DNA of 64,000 bases from assembly GCA_900556395.1 (NCBI GenBank), contig USOQ01000001.1, forward strand, positions 4,400 to 68,399. The letters run 5' to 3'. The DNA comes from Candidatus Segatella caccae (GTDB taxonomy: Bacteria; Bacteroidota; Bacteroidia; Bacteroidales; Bacteroidaceae). The translations under genes were made by a program, and so were the position numbers. The notes beneath the pieces are model-generated. The model was not told the origin of the DNA, made no database searches, and worked only from the letters and a program-made list of their open reading frames with translations. Every line of letters begins with the position of its first letter. Within the stretch, counting starts at the first letter, position 1. This document shows positions 44,430-54,056 of the stretch, in pieces.

Positions 44430-44529
44430 TATTAAAGAGGGTAAGAACTTGTCACTCCACGCATATCACCCATCACTCCACACTTCTCACGTAATACCAT
44501 CTTCACTCTTCCCTTAAATAAAACGGCTT

Positions 44530-45294
44530 ATGAAGAATGTATATTTCCTCTCCGATGCCCACCTTGGCTCACTCGCCATAGAACATGGGCGCATGCAAGA
44601 AAGGCGTCTGGTACGCTTTCTCGACAGCATCAAAAACAAGGCAGCTGCAGTATATCTCTTAGGAGACATGTTCGACTTCTGGAACGAATACAAGTATGTC
44701 GTTCCCAAAGGCTACACACGCTTCTTAGGAAAGATATCAGAACTCACCGATATGGGCGTAGAGGTACACTTCTTTACAGGTAACCACGACCTATGGACAT
44801 ACGGATATCTGGAAGAAGAGTGTGGTGTTACCTTGCATCGTAAGTCAACAACGACAGAAATCTATGGTAAGGTGTTCTTCTTGGCTCATGGAGATGGGCT
44901 GGGCGATCCTGACAATAAGTTTAAACTGCTGCGCAAGATATTCCACAATAGGACCTGTCAAATCCTACTCAACGCAATACATCCGCGATGGGGCATGGCA
45001 CTTGGTCTGAACTGGGCAAAACACAGTAGACTAAAGAGAAAGGACGGAAAAGAGGTACCCTATCTTGGTGAAAACAAAGAATACTTGGTAAAATATGCCA
45101 AGCAATACATGCAACATCACACCAATATCGACTACTTCATGTTCGGACATCGACACATAGAACTCGACCTCATGCTGAGTAAGAAAACACGCCTCATGAT
45201 ATTAGGCGATTGGATATGGCAGTTCACCTATGCCGTTTTCGATGGTGAACACATGTTTTTGGAAGAATATGTAGAAGGAGAAAGTCAGCCGTAA
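44530..45294 (+). CDS. lpxH: UDP-2,3-diacylglucosamine hydrolase-like metallophosphoesterase
   Basis: A 254-residue calcineurin-like phosphoesterase with all metal-ligand motifs: FLSDAHLGS (N-terminus), LGDMFDFWNEYK, TGNHDLWTYGY, LAHGDGLGDPD and FGHRHIELDL. This is the Bacteroidetes LpxH-like enzyme that forms lipid X in lipid A synthesis at the inner membrane; other UDP-sugar substrates are possible. The stop codon lies in a hairpin terminator and only 3 bp separate it from the convergent fecR-like gene. Confidence 0.88.
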   Translation: MKNVYFLSDAHLGSLAIEHGRMQERRLVRFLDSIKNKAAAVYLLGDMFDFWNEYKYVVPKGYTRFLGKISELTDMGVEVHFFTGNHDLWTYGYLEEECGVTLHRKSTTTEIYGKVFFLAHGDGLGDPDNKFKLLRKIFHNRTCQILLNAIHPRWGMALGLNWAKHSRLKRKDGKEVPYLGENKEYLVKYAKQYMQHHTNIDYFMFGHRHIELDLMLSKKTRLMILGDWIWQFTYAVFDGEHMFLEEYVEGESQP

Positions 45295-45314
45295 GGCTTA
45301 CTTCTCCTTTTTTT
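45277..45314 (+). terminator. Terminator built from the coding ends of lpxH-like and fecR-like genes
   Basis: GGAGAAAGT/ACTTCTCC with inner AGCC/GGCT pairing forms a stem enclosing the lpxH stop codon and followed by TTTTTTT. The right arm is within the last codons of the opposite gene. Confidence 0.75.
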
Positions 45315-46449
45315 CTATAATCAACCTATTGCCTTTCTGAACCACAGAAAGATAGTTGAATACATTCAGATTATCGACAAACTCCTTTACGCTCGACTTG
45401 CGAGAAGCAATAAAATGCAAGCGGTAGCTCATCAGAGAGTTGTCACGTATCTCGATATTGATGTTATACCATCGACCTAAATCGCGCACAACTTCTATCA
45501 ATGGGACATTGTCAAAATAGAAATATCCATCCTTCCACTGAGTGTAGCACTCGGTATCCACGGTAGTCACATCAAACTCATGATTACTATTTAGCTCAGC
45601 ATTCTGACCAGGTTTCAGCATCACTTCCTGACCCTCGCTATGGACTGCCACCGAACCACTAATAAGCGTTACGTTGACACCAGAATGAGGATAAGCCTTC
45701 AGATTGAACTCGGTTCCATACACCTTGGTTGCCACCTTGTCGGTCTGCACAATAAAGGGACAATGCTTATTCTTTGTTACCTTGAAGTAAGCCTCACCCG
45801 TCAACTTGACTGTTCTGTTCTCACCTGAGAAGTGAACAGGGAATGTCAGTTTACTATCAGCATTGAGAAGTACCTCTGTGCCATCAGAAAGAACCACCTC
45901 ATAGTCCTTACCACGAGGGGTTGTTATCGTTTTCATGGCATTCTTGCCATTGATGATACGCACCTTAGAGAAGTCGGCCTTGTTCTGAGACAGCAAGATG
46001 CCTGTAGCAGACTGTTCGTCCTTAATGGGTTCCAAATCATCATCCTGATTACCTATCATGATTGTTTTGGGCGCATTATTGGCTTCAAAAGCTAACATTT
46101 GGTCTGCTTGATCACCGCCCCAATGAGCTACAAGGAAAACTATCAGTATTACCGCAGCTACGGAAGATATCGTATAAAAGATATTTCGGAAAAGCACCGT
46201 ATGCGAATGAGAAGGCTCATGAATAGCCTTTTCGGCACAGAAGTCGAGCCACTCACGCTTCAAATCTGGCTGAGCCAAACGCTGCTTCATACGCGCTTGG
46301 CGATAGCTCAGTATTGCTTTGGCAAAATCGGCATTTTCCTCATCCTGCAGCAAGGTCTCTACCTCTGCAGAACTCGCACTATCCAGCCGATCAAACTCAT
46401 CAATCAACGAGTTTGACTTCTTATCTCTTATATCTTTGCTGTCAATCAT
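45298..46449 (-). CDS. FecR-family anti-sigma factor (PUL 3)
   Basis: A 383-residue membrane protein: cytoplasmic N-terminal region binding the sigma factor (about 1-85), one transmembrane helix (about 88-108, FYTISSVAAVILIVFLVAHW), periplasmic FecR domain (TTPRGKDYEVVLSDGTEVLL, LTFPVHFSGENRTVKLTGEA, YGTEFNLKAYP) and C-terminal DUF4974-type domain (LIEVVRDLGRWYNINIEIRD). It would relay ligand binding by the STN-domain SusC at 56144 to the ECF sigma factor encoded just upstream. Confidence 0.95.
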   Translation of the reverse strand: MIDSKDIRDKKSNSLIDEFDRLDSASSAEVETLLQDEENADFAKAILSYRQARMKQRLAQPDLKREWLDFCAEKAIHEPSHSHTVLFRNIFYTISSVAAVILIVFLVAHWGGDQADQMLAFEANNAPKTIMIGNQDDDLEPIKDEQSATGILLSQNKADFSKVRIINGKNAMKTITTPRGKDYEVVLSDGTEVLLNADSKLTFPVHFSGENRTVKLTGEAYFKVTKNKHCPFIVQTDKVATKVYGTEFNLKAYPHSGVNVTLISGSVAVHSEGQEVMLKPGQNAELNSNHEFDVTTVDTECYTQWKDGYFYFDNVPLIEVVRDLGRWYNINIEIRDNSLMSYRLHFIASRKSSVKEFVDNLNVFNYLSVVQKGNRLIIEKKEK

Positions 46450-46494
46450 AAATCTTTATATCCTTACATTTTACTTAGCAATATGCAGACGGGC

Positions 46495-47022
46495 TTATAC
46501 CTTTTGCCCTTTTTTATATGAAACATCAAAAGCGGCTCTCAACATGGCAAGACCCTTAATTATATTTTTACGAATGCCATCCCTACTCAAACCCAAAATC
46601 TCAGCAACTTCTTCATATTTCTTATTCTCAAAATAACATTGGTCGAAGATAAAGCGTGTGCGCGCAGGCATTTCTGACATTACCTGTTCTACCTTTACCA
46701 TTCTGTCTTCTTCCTCGTCATAATCTGAGTTCACATCTTCGTGGAGAGCCAAATACAATTTCGCATATTTGTTCTTGACCATTTGATGCTTCAGGTAGTC
46801 TAAACTCTTACGCCTCACACCATTATACAGATAAGCCTTAGTGTATGACTGTGTTACAGGTGAAAAATCTTCCCATAAATCAGCAAAGTAATCATGCACG
46901 ATGTCACGTGCATCAGACTCATTGTTGATTATATAAAAAGAGGCATAAAAAAGTCGAGAATAGTTTTCTTGAAACAATTCTTGGAATGCCCTTTCTTTCT
47001 CCTCCGACTTTTTTATGCCCAT
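46495..47022 (-). CDS. ECF RNA polymerase sigma-70 factor (PUL 3)
   Basis: A 175-residue sigma factor with region 2 (FQELFQENYSRLFYASFYII, DARDIVHDYFADLWEDF) and region 4 (EMPARTRFIFDQCYFENKKY, EEVAEILGLSRDGIRKNI). It is encoded 45 bp before its FecR anti-sigma factor and 61 bp after the GH2 gene that ends PUL 3. It probably activates the PUL when SusC binds substrate. It has its own promoter candidate. Confidence 0.96.
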   Translation of the reverse strand: MGIKKSEEKERAFQELFQENYSRLFYASFYIINNESDARDIVHDYFADLWEDFSPVTQSYTKAYLYNGVRRKSLDYLKHQMVKNKYAKLYLALHEDVNSDYDEEEDRMVKVEQVMSEMPARTRFIFDQCYFENKKYEEVAEILGLSRDGIRKNIIKGLAMLRAAFDVSYKKGQKV

Positions 47023-47050
47023 TATTGATGATGTTTCTTTTTTGCTTGGG

Positions 47051-47082
47051 CAAAGATACGCAATTTTGCTGAAATACGCAAG
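47051..47082 (-). promoter_or_regulatory. Promoter of the ECF sigma factor gene
   Basis: TATCTTTG on the minus strand (47058-47051) with a weaker CTTG (47082-47079) 20 bp upstream. It overlaps the end of the GH2 gap region, so sigma and anti-sigma can be expressed independently of the PUL. Confidence 0.6.
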
Positions 47083-47083
47083 T

Positions 47084-49711
47084 TTATCGTTTATATATTT
47101 CTATTGCGTTCAATATTGTCTTACCCTTGATTGGCATAAAGCGAACATCCAATCCATGCCCATTCTTCACCTGGACGTGTATTCTCTTAGCAATGGCACG
47201 AGACATACCGCAGCTGGAAGGATCAAATTCCTCCAGTACTTTCTGACCGTTGACAACTACATCAAAAGTTGATGCTGCATCTACTTCCTTGGCGTCACCT
47301 TTTGCTGAAAGGTTGTAAACCAAGGCCGCAGCTTCCTTCAGACTGGCAAAATGCAGAGTAATGATATACTCCCCATCAGGTACATCAGCCTTGAAAGCCT
47401 CAATGTCTTGACGCTGGGTCTGATAGATAGGATCCTTGTCTGTACCCAAGATGTCGGCATCGGTACCCAACAGATTACCAGAACGACGATAAACCGTACC
47501 TCCTACATATCCCCAGCTACCTGGCTCATAAGCCTTCTCTGGCATCCAGCACAAAGATTCCTCCTTGTCTTCCATATAACGAAGAGAACCACAGGTAACA
47601 TGAAGGCCCTTGATGGGGAAACCCTTGGCGAAGGAAACAGGAATGATACGCATATCCACAACGATGGCGTCGGTTACCTTCTGACCATTGATTTCTGCGA
47701 AAGCCTCTACTCTATTCTCTCCATCCACGAAAGGAACAGAAACCATAGCCACGCCATCAACAGTATCAAAAGTACCTACCAGTTTCTGATTGCAGTAAAC
47801 ACTTACTTTTTCTGCCTTAGCAAATACAGGAACATCCATACGACCTTCAGCAGTCGCACTCACACATGAACGATATTTCCAGTTCTTGCCACCGATATAT
47901 AAAGCAGGTTTCTCAGCCAACATGGCCTTATAATAAAGATAGGCGTCTTTCTCTGAGCGGTCAAGTCCCAAGATTCCCTTGCTGTTGACATGAGGAACGG
48001 CATCACCACGTACCTCTGAATAGAAGTCAGCGAGATTCCATACACTGGAACCAGCAACGAAGTCACGCTTCTTCATTTCACGAAGATAGTGTACATGATA
48101 CTTCAAACCATATTCCTCAGAGAAGTCGAAACGCTCTGACAGGAAAGAATGTAGACGTGGGTCGATACCAGCACCATACTCAGTAACCATCAGCGACTGA
48201 TTAGGTAAAGCAGCATGTACCTTATCCAATATCTGCTCAAACTCATGGATATCTGGCTCATACCAACCCTGATAAAGGTTGAGAGCAAAAATCTGAGGAA
48301 TGTTCACCAAGCCTGCTTCCTGATAACGCTCAAAAGCATTGTGGACAGCCATCATGGTGTAACGCTCAGGATCTTCACGTCTTGATAGTTGATCGAGTTC
48401 GGTAGCCACTCTGCGAACCATAGGGTAATAAGTGGCACGGTCCTTGTCATACTGAGCAGGAATACGGAGCAAGATTTCATTCATCCATCCCCACATTACT
48501 ACAGAAGGATGGTTGCGATTCTGATAAATCATCTCCATCTGCATGTACTTACAATTCTCCAAGAACTCGTCGCTACCATCAACGGCATTCACTACAGGAA
48601 TCTCAACACTGGTCAAGATACCCAGTCGGTCGCATACCTCAAGTATGGTGGGATCTTGTGGATAATGAGCCACACGGAGGAAGTTACCTCCCATATCTTT
48701 CAACTTGTACACATCAGCCATATGGATATTATCAGAGAGAGCATTACCCTTCTTCAAGAAATCCTGATGGCGAGAAGTGCCGATGAGTTTCACGTGCTTA
48801 CCATTAAGGAAGAATCCCTTCTGAGGATCAAAACTATACCAACGGAAACCTACTGTAGCCTGGTTTTCATCGCACACCTGACGGGTAGCGTTATCCACGA
48901 CCTCTGTATTTACCTTATATAGATAAGGATCTACATCCGACCATAAATGAGGTTTTGTAACAGGAATAGAGAGACGACATACCTGGTCGGCCTCACCTAC
49001 AGCCATTTTCATTTTCTTGCTAACACTGGCCACAGCCTTACCTTCGGCATCAACGAGGGTACTCTTAACGGTCACCGTCTTCGCCTTCTTCTCATGATTC
49101 TGCAGACGGCAGAGCACATCTACCTGTTTGAAGTTACCATCCTTGTGAGGAGTAGTAACAACTATGCCAGAAGAGCCATAGTAACGAGTAGAGAAATGTA
49201 CCTGTGGGAGGTAAGAGAGCCATACATCACGATAGATGCCACCATAGAAGGTAAAGTCTGCAGACAAAGGTGCTATCGTTTTGTCATAGGCATTAGTCAC
49301 CACGATTTCCAGCTGATTGGCCTTACCAAACTTCACACAGTCAGTGATATCAAATCCAAAGCCAGCATATCCACCACGATGATTACCCACCTGGCGGCCA
49401 TTAACCCAGAGTGTAGTCTCCTGATTGGCGCCTTCAAAATAAAGGAACACTCTCTCCTTGCTCTTAGAAGCAGGAATCACTACTGACTTCTTGTACATAC
49501 ACTTATCACGGAAGTAGCCAGGAGTTTCATCATCGGTATCCTCGGCATTCCATGTATGTGGGATATCCACCTTCTGCCATTGAGCATAGTTACCCATAGA
49601 ATCGCTTCTGCTGAACATCCAGCTCTCATTGAGAGAGACTCTGACGTTAGCCTGGCAAAATGTGATGCAAAACAAGCTGATCAGCATCAACGATAAGATT
49701 CGTTTTCTCAT
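47084..49711 (-). CDS. Glycoside hydrolase family 2 (beta-galactosidase-like), secreted
   Basis: An 875-residue exported enzyme: signal peptide (about 1-21), sugar-binding jelly roll (VFLYFEGANQETTLWVNGRQ), Ig-like domain, TIM barrel with acid/base Glu412 in WGWMNE and nucleophile Glu511 in VTEYGAG, then a further Ig-like domain and a C-terminal malectin-like domain (about 725-875, VGGTVYRRSG, FDVVVNGQKVLEEFD, IYKR end). The order of domains is that of GH2 exo-enzymes; beta-galactosidase is the best guess, other beta-glycosidase activities are possible. It is the last enzyme gene of PUL 3, 2 bp after the GH71/99-like gene. Confidence 0.93.
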   Translation of the reverse strand: MRKRILSLMLISLFCITFCQANVRVSLNESWMFSRSDSMGNYAQWQKVDIPHTWNAEDTDDETPGYFRDKCMYKKSVVIPASKSKERVFLYFEGANQETTLWVNGRQVGNHRGGYAGFGFDITDCVKFGKANQLEIVVTNAYDKTIAPLSADFTFYGGIYRDVWLSYLPQVHFSTRYYGSSGIVVTTPHKDGNFKQVDVLCRLQNHEKKAKTVTVKSTLVDAEGKAVASVSKKMKMAVGEADQVCRLSIPVTKPHLWSDVDPYLYKVNTEVVDNATRQVCDENQATVGFRWYSFDPQKGFFLNGKHVKLIGTSRHQDFLKKGNALSDNIHMADVYKLKDMGGNFLRVAHYPQDPTILEVCDRLGILTSVEIPVVNAVDGSDEFLENCKYMQMEMIYQNRNHPSVVMWGWMNEILLRIPAQYDKDRATYYPMVRRVATELDQLSRREDPERYTMMAVHNAFERYQEAGLVNIPQIFALNLYQGWYEPDIHEFEQILDKVHAALPNQSLMVTEYGAGIDPRLHSFLSERFDFSEEYGLKYHVHYLREMKKRDFVAGSSVWNLADFYSEVRGDAVPHVNSKGILGLDRSEKDAYLYYKAMLAEKPALYIGGKNWKYRSCVSATAEGRMDVPVFAKAEKVSVYCNQKLVGTFDTVDGVAMVSVPFVDGENRVEAFAEINGQKVTDAIVVDMRIIPVSFAKGFPIKGLHVTCGSLRYMEDKEESLCWMPEKAYEPGSWGYVGGTVYRRSGNLLGTDADILGTDKDPIYQTQRQDIEAFKADVPDGEYIITLHFASLKEAAALVYNLSAKGDAKEVDAASTFDVVVNGQKVLEEFDPSSCGMSRAIAKRIHVQVKNGHGLDVRFMPIKGKTILNAIEIYKR

Positions 49712-49713
49712 TA

Positions 49714-51519
49714 TTATTGAATTGAAAAACTATTAAACTTCAAACTGATGTCGCGCACCTTCACATTTCCTTTAAAGAAGAATGTAGGTTTACCGAAAGA
49801 ATAAGTGATATTCTCTCCATAAAGCTCAATACGAGCATGCTTCCATTCACCTGTATCACAGGTAGCCACCTTGCCAACAACGGCAAAATAAGACTTAGGC
49901 TGGCGATTGGTAGTAGAACGCACAAAGAGAGTCTCTGTACCCTTATCGAGATACCAGAAGTCGATGATGCCACGATTGTACAAAGCATTCAGATTAACAC
50001 TTGCCTGTGTAGGCAGCGTTACAGAAAAGCCCTCTGTAGCATCCCAGCATCCCTTCGTACTCTCACCACCCTTTATCGTCAAGGCAGAAGTAGTGAGGGT
50101 AAACTCATTATTGGTCACCTTCTCATTTTCCTGTCCTATCATCTCTGAAGCCTGAATCATCAGGTCAGCAGCCTGCTGATAACTACCCTCCGCCATCTGC
50201 AAAGCGGCATTATCGAGTAGTTGAGTCAAGAGGTCTTCCTTCAAACCAATGAGGTTGAGCAGCTCCACTGCCTTACGCATCTGGAACAACTGTTGAGGCA
50301 AGCGCAGAGCGCTGATATTGGGTTCAAACTCCTTGAATACAGAGGCATAGCGAAGTGTTGTCTCCAACTCACGATAACCATTCTCAATAGTAGGCTCTAT
50401 CTCATGACCCTCGGTATAGTCACTCCAAGAAGCAATAAACATCATATCGAGGCTATCGCGATACTGCATATTATACTGCCACATGGCATCGTAGAGTTTA
50501 CCCTTATAACGATCTATCTCATAAAACTTAGAGTGACCCCAGCCACCGCAGCCGTGGTTATCCATTCCCGGAATCACAAAACCACACTTCACGGTATAAT
50601 CAGGATTGTTACTCAACCACACCTGATCGCGGAAAGGCTCCATAAATCTGAGCACATCTTCTTTAGAAGCCCAGAAGTCACAGCCCAGATGCTCTGCGTC
50701 TCTTTCTCGTACACGTGCAGGGATCCAGGCTGTGGGAACTTCTTTTAGCTTCTTCCACTCCTCCATTTTAGCACTGTAAGTAACAGGCTTATAAATGTTG
50801 TTCTCCAACTTGCCCCAGTCTGCCCATCTGCGCAACATGACAGGATTTGTCTTACTCACAAAGTCCTTGTTGGCCTCCAGCACCTGTGCAAACTCCTCGG
50901 GAGTCGCACCGCCGCCGAAATGATAAAATACTGGACGTCCGTTGACGATAGGAGCAGTCTTTCCTGTAAATACGCTGTCGGCTAAATATTTGAAGCACTT
51001 CTCCATATACTTAGTCTTGTCAGCGCGTGTCTTTATATTTGGATATATTCTGGTAATCCAGTCATAGTACAACCATCCATCGCACCAGTTTACACCAATC
51101 TCGAAGCCATATTTAGCTGCAATAGGTTGCATGGCCTTTAACAGATTGTCATTCTCATGAGGCATAAATCCCCACTCGATAAAGAAGCCATCAATACCAG
51201 CAGCCTTAGCACTCAAGATCTGATACTCGATGAAGTCTGGATCCAAGTTTGACTGCATGCCCACCATAGGATAATGCTTAGCAGCAATCTCGTGGCGTCC
51301 ATCATCACCAATGATATCTGCATTGCGACAGATATACTTGATGTCCGTACTCGTCTTAGGCATGGTGGCGAACATTCCCCATCTACCTATCTGACCATCA
51401 TGTTGGCGCGTATAACGCACACCATGATAATCGGCGTAAACCTTTTTACCATTACCGGCATAGGCTACCGATAACGATAAAAGGTTTACTAAAAGTATAA
51501 CTAAAAGATTCCGAATCAT
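49714..51519 (-). CDS. GH71/99-like glycoside hydrolase, secreted (PUL 3)
   Basis: A 601-residue secreted protein (signal peptide about 1-22, no lipobox). The N-terminal two-thirds resemble GH71/99-type barrels: YADYHGVRY, MVGMQSNLDPDFIEYQILSA, AAGIDGFFIEWGFMPHE, GFEIGVNWCDGW, PVFYHFGG and IASWSDYTEGHEIEPTIENG. About residues 465-601 form a beta-sandwich that may bind carbohydrate. It overlaps the DUF6528-like gene end by 4 bp, so it is translationally coupled. The substrate is unknown; alpha-mannan-type glycans are possible. A second, lipidated GH71/99-like protein starts in PUL 1. Confidence 0.72.
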   Translation of the reverse strand: MIRNLLVILLVNLLSLSVAYAGNGKKVYADYHGVRYTRQHDGQIGRWGMFATMPKTSTDIKYICRNADIIGDDGRHEIAAKHYPMVGMQSNLDPDFIEYQILSAKAAGIDGFFIEWGFMPHENDNLLKAMQPIAAKYGFEIGVNWCDGWLYYDWITRIYPNIKTRADKTKYMEKCFKYLADSVFTGKTAPIVNGRPVFYHFGGGATPEEFAQVLEANKDFVSKTNPVMLRRWADWGKLENNIYKPVTYSAKMEEWKKLKEVPTAWIPARVRERDAEHLGCDFWASKEDVLRFMEPFRDQVWLSNNPDYTVKCGFVIPGMDNHGCGGWGHSKFYEIDRYKGKLYDAMWQYNMQYRDSLDMMFIASWSDYTEGHEIEPTIENGYRELETTLRYASVFKEFEPNISALRLPQQLFQMRKAVELLNLIGLKEDLLTQLLDNAALQMAEGSYQQAADLMIQASEMIGQENEKVTNNEFTLTTSALTIKGGESTKGCWDATEGFSVTLPTQASVNLNALYNRGIIDFWYLDKGTETLFVRSTTNRQPKSYFAVVGKVATCDTGEWKHARIELYGENITYSFGKPTFFFKGNVKVRDISLKFNSFSIQ

Positions 51520-52505
51520 TGATAGCTGAATTGGTTGTCTTGTACGAGTCTGAACTTATATATCTTAGAGTTTGCGAGATTAAAATACTCGTTTCCTGCA
51601 CCGTCAACGACGCATGGAGCCCACCAAGACTCTGTTGGCTTCAGCAAATAGTCATTGCCCTGAGCATCTTTGCCTACAGCCTTCACGTCTGCTATTTCAT
51701 AGATGGTAGTAGCAGCAAGCTGTGCTGCCGACATATCAAACTGATAAACACCATGCTCAGCAGTAAGCCAAAGTTTATCAGTCTCACCATATACAGGGAA
51801 GAGGTCATGACCACCTTTCTCGTTGTCAAAAGTATAGATACGAGCTTGGTTAGTCAGTGCAGGATTTTCCTTATCATTATTATACTTGAATCTGAACAAG
51901 GCTGTAACGCTCTTGCCAGCGTTATTGATGGTACCTGTAGTGTAGATACACTGACGCTTAGCGTCCCATACCAAGTTATGGGCATTACCAATCTTCTTGG
52001 TAGACTTCTTCACCATAGTACCCTTCTCCATATCTACAGCGAAGAGATTGATTTCTCCTTGCTTAGATTCTGCTGTGACGATGTTACCATCAGGCAAAAT
52101 CTCTGCAGAGTGAGGATTGACACCACATTCGGCATAGCACATCACTTTCTTGTCAGCAAAACGAATCAAAGCCACGGCACCACCACTGGCTGTCATCAGC
52201 ACATACTCGTTGTTGAGTACAGGCTTACACTCGCTGGGGTTCTTAAACAAGCTTCGCTTTGCCGAAGGAATTCCACCTGTTAAAGGTTCCCATTCCCAAA
52301 CCACCTTCTTGGTGTTCATATCCATCACGAGGATAGCAGTACGTGACTGCTCTGCCAAGACCACAGCATTCTCAGGCATGACAAACTCTGCCTTAGGTGC
52401 CTCTTGAACAGGACCTACATCATCGTATTGTGAGCAACTACTGATGCCAAGGGCTACAAAAGCCCCTGCCATCAATGTCATGATTTTCTTATTGAGTTTT
52501 TTCAT
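51516..52505 (-). CDS. Beta-propeller lipoprotein, DUF6528-like (PUL 3)
   Basis: A 329-residue lipoprotein (lipobox LGISSC, Cys24). Repeated blades are visible: SRTAILVMDMNTKKVVWEWE, NPHSAEILPDGNIVTAESKQ, NAHNLVWDAKRQCIYTTG and GGHDLFPVYGETDKLWLTAE. This resembles DUF6528 proteins in PULs, of unknown role, perhaps a surface glycan binder or a lyase-like propeller. No haem motif is present, so it is unrelated in that respect to the propellers at 18-27 kb. It overlaps the next gene by 4 bp. Confidence 0.75.
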   Translation of the reverse strand: MKKLNKKIMTLMAGAFVALGISSCSQYDDVGPVQEAPKAEFVMPENAVVLAEQSRTAILVMDMNTKKVVWEWEPLTGGIPSAKRSLFKNPSECKPVLNNEYVLMTASGGAVALIRFADKKVMCYAECGVNPHSAEILPDGNIVTAESKQGEINLFAVDMEKGTMVKKSTKKIGNAHNLVWDAKRQCIYTTGTINNAGKSVTALFRFKYNNDKENPALTNQARIYTFDNEKGGHDLFPVYGETDKLWLTAEHGVYQFDMSAAQLAATTIYEIADVKAVGKDAQGNDYLLKPTESWWAPCVVDGAGNEYFNLANSKIYKFRLVQDNQFSYQ

Positions 52506-52515
52506 AATTGTTTAG

Positions 52516-54048
52516 TTATTTGGTTGGCATTTTGATTTCCACTACCAAGATATTAGCTGTAGCATTTGCTGAGCCAAGAGTCTTACCATCAATGATGTTA
52601 ACCACCTTCATCACACCCACCTTGGCTGCACCTGCAGCAGATGTGCTTCCTGTACGGAAGGCTATGATATCTCCTACCTTAAAAGGAGTCAACCTGCTTA
52701 CAGAGATAGAGCCTGCATTAATCTTCTTGATAGAAGCCACAGTAGCATGGTCGTAGTCGAAGTCATCATTCACAATCTTGAAGCGAGTCTGATTCTTGAC
52801 TGCAATAGACTTCAAATTACCATTAGTACCCTTAAACTCACTATCTTTCTCTTGGTTATCCATAGAGTAAAGGCGAGGAATAGCTTGACCACCAAAGCTA
52901 TAGAACTTGAAGTCAATATTCTTGGCATTGTCGGCACTCTCGAGCGCATAGTCTACAGTATAAGATCTCATGTCCTTAAGTGAGAACATACCAAAGGCAT
53001 TCTCATAATCCTTATGTCCCTGGTTAGCGAGTGGACAGCTACCAATATTAGCAGTAGCGACTCTCATATCTACAAATACAGGGCGCATAGCAGAACTTTC
53101 CTTACCCTCACGGCCATCAGAAGCTACTACCTGAACATGAGATGTTGCCTGAGTGAGCTTGATAGCAACCGACTTGTTGTATTCTTTCTCACCAGAAAGT
53201 GTTACACGCTTAGCAAGTGTAGTCTTTTCACCTTCTACTAAGAAGAGATCAATATACTTCAAGCCACGGATAGAAGTTACCGAAACTGGGAAGTTGACAT
53301 CCTTGCCCGACTCTGCAGATAAGCCTTTGGCATCAAGTGTTACCACAGGAACGGGAACGATCTTGTAAGTAACAGGCAATGTAGCAATCGTAGCATTGCC
53401 ATAAGTATCAATGGCAATCACCTTAACACCCTTATCACCTTCTTTGTACTCGATCATCTCGTCGAAAGCGTAAGAATCTACACCATTCAATTCTTCATCC
53501 TTCTTCAGAGTTTCCTGGTTGTCCTTTGACACCAAGATAGCCTCTACTGATTTAAGACCAGCCTCCGACTCCACAGTGAATGTAGTACGAGGAATCACTG
53601 GATTCTCCTCCATCTCATCGTAAACAATCTCACCCGGATTGAATGTAATGACAGGACGAGCCATGATACCCTTCACGGTGATAGGCATCTCAGCTGTCAC
53701 CTTCTGTCCCTGTCTGTCGATAGCCTCCACCGTAACAGATGTGTAACCCACCTTATACTCAGGGCTTTCAGCCAAACTATAGTTGTGAGCATTATAAAAA
53801 TCAGTGATGGTCTTATAATGTATCACGCCATCCTCTGCTGTATTGATATCAATATTCACCTGTGCCAAACCAGCCTTTGATTGTATAACAGCAATAATAG
53901 GCAAGTTGTCTACGGTATTCAGGTCTACATTCAGTTGCTCCAAGGGGAATTGTACCACTGGCGCTTCAGCATCCACTGCATCATCACTGCTGCAAGAACA
54001 AACTGTCATGAGCAGGAATGCCATCATATATAATAGGGTATGTTTCAT
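52516..54048 (-). CDS. Ig-repeat surface glycan-binding lipoprotein (PUL 3)
   Basis: A 510-residue lipoprotein (MTVCSC, Cys19 or Cys17). It holds three similar Ig-like domains of about 100 residues (each with a KVGYTSVTVEAIDRQGQKV-type or GDKGVKVIAIDTYGNATIAT-type strand set) and a C-terminal domain (about 345-510) with FKFYSFGGQAIPRLYSMDNQ. The layout is that of SusE/SusF-like or BT-type SGBPs, in which the C-terminal module binds glycan and the Ig repeats act as a stalk. It lies between the fasciclin lipoprotein and the DUF6528-like gene. Confidence 0.8.
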   Translation of the reverse strand: MKHTLLYMMAFLLMTVCSCSSDDAVDAEAPVVQFPLEQLNVDLNTVDNLPIIAVIQSKAGLAQVNIDINTAEDGVIHYKTITDFYNAHNYSLAESPEYKVGYTSVTVEAIDRQGQKVTAEMPITVKGIMARPVITFNPGEIVYDEMEENPVIPRTTFTVESEAGLKSVEAILVSKDNQETLKKDEELNGVDSYAFDEMIEYKEGDKGVKVIAIDTYGNATIATLPVTYKIVPVPVVTLDAKGLSAESGKDVNFPVSVTSIRGLKYIDLFLVEGEKTTLAKRVTLSGEKEYNKSVAIKLTQATSHVQVVASDGREGKESSAMRPVFVDMRVATANIGSCPLANQGHKDYENAFGMFSLKDMRSYTVDYALESADNAKNIDFKFYSFGGQAIPRLYSMDNQEKDSEFKGTNGNLKSIAVKNQTRFKIVNDDFDYDHATVASIKKINAGSISVSRLTPFKVGDIIAFRTGSTSAAGAAKVGVMKVVNIIDGKTLGSANATANILVVEIKMPTK

Positions 54049-54056
54049 AAGACTGC

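Noticed and set aside
51516..52505. Member of the CxxCH propeller family at 18-27 kb
   Set aside because: It is a propeller lipoprotein but lacks CxxCH, the shared N-terminal block and the membrane partner.
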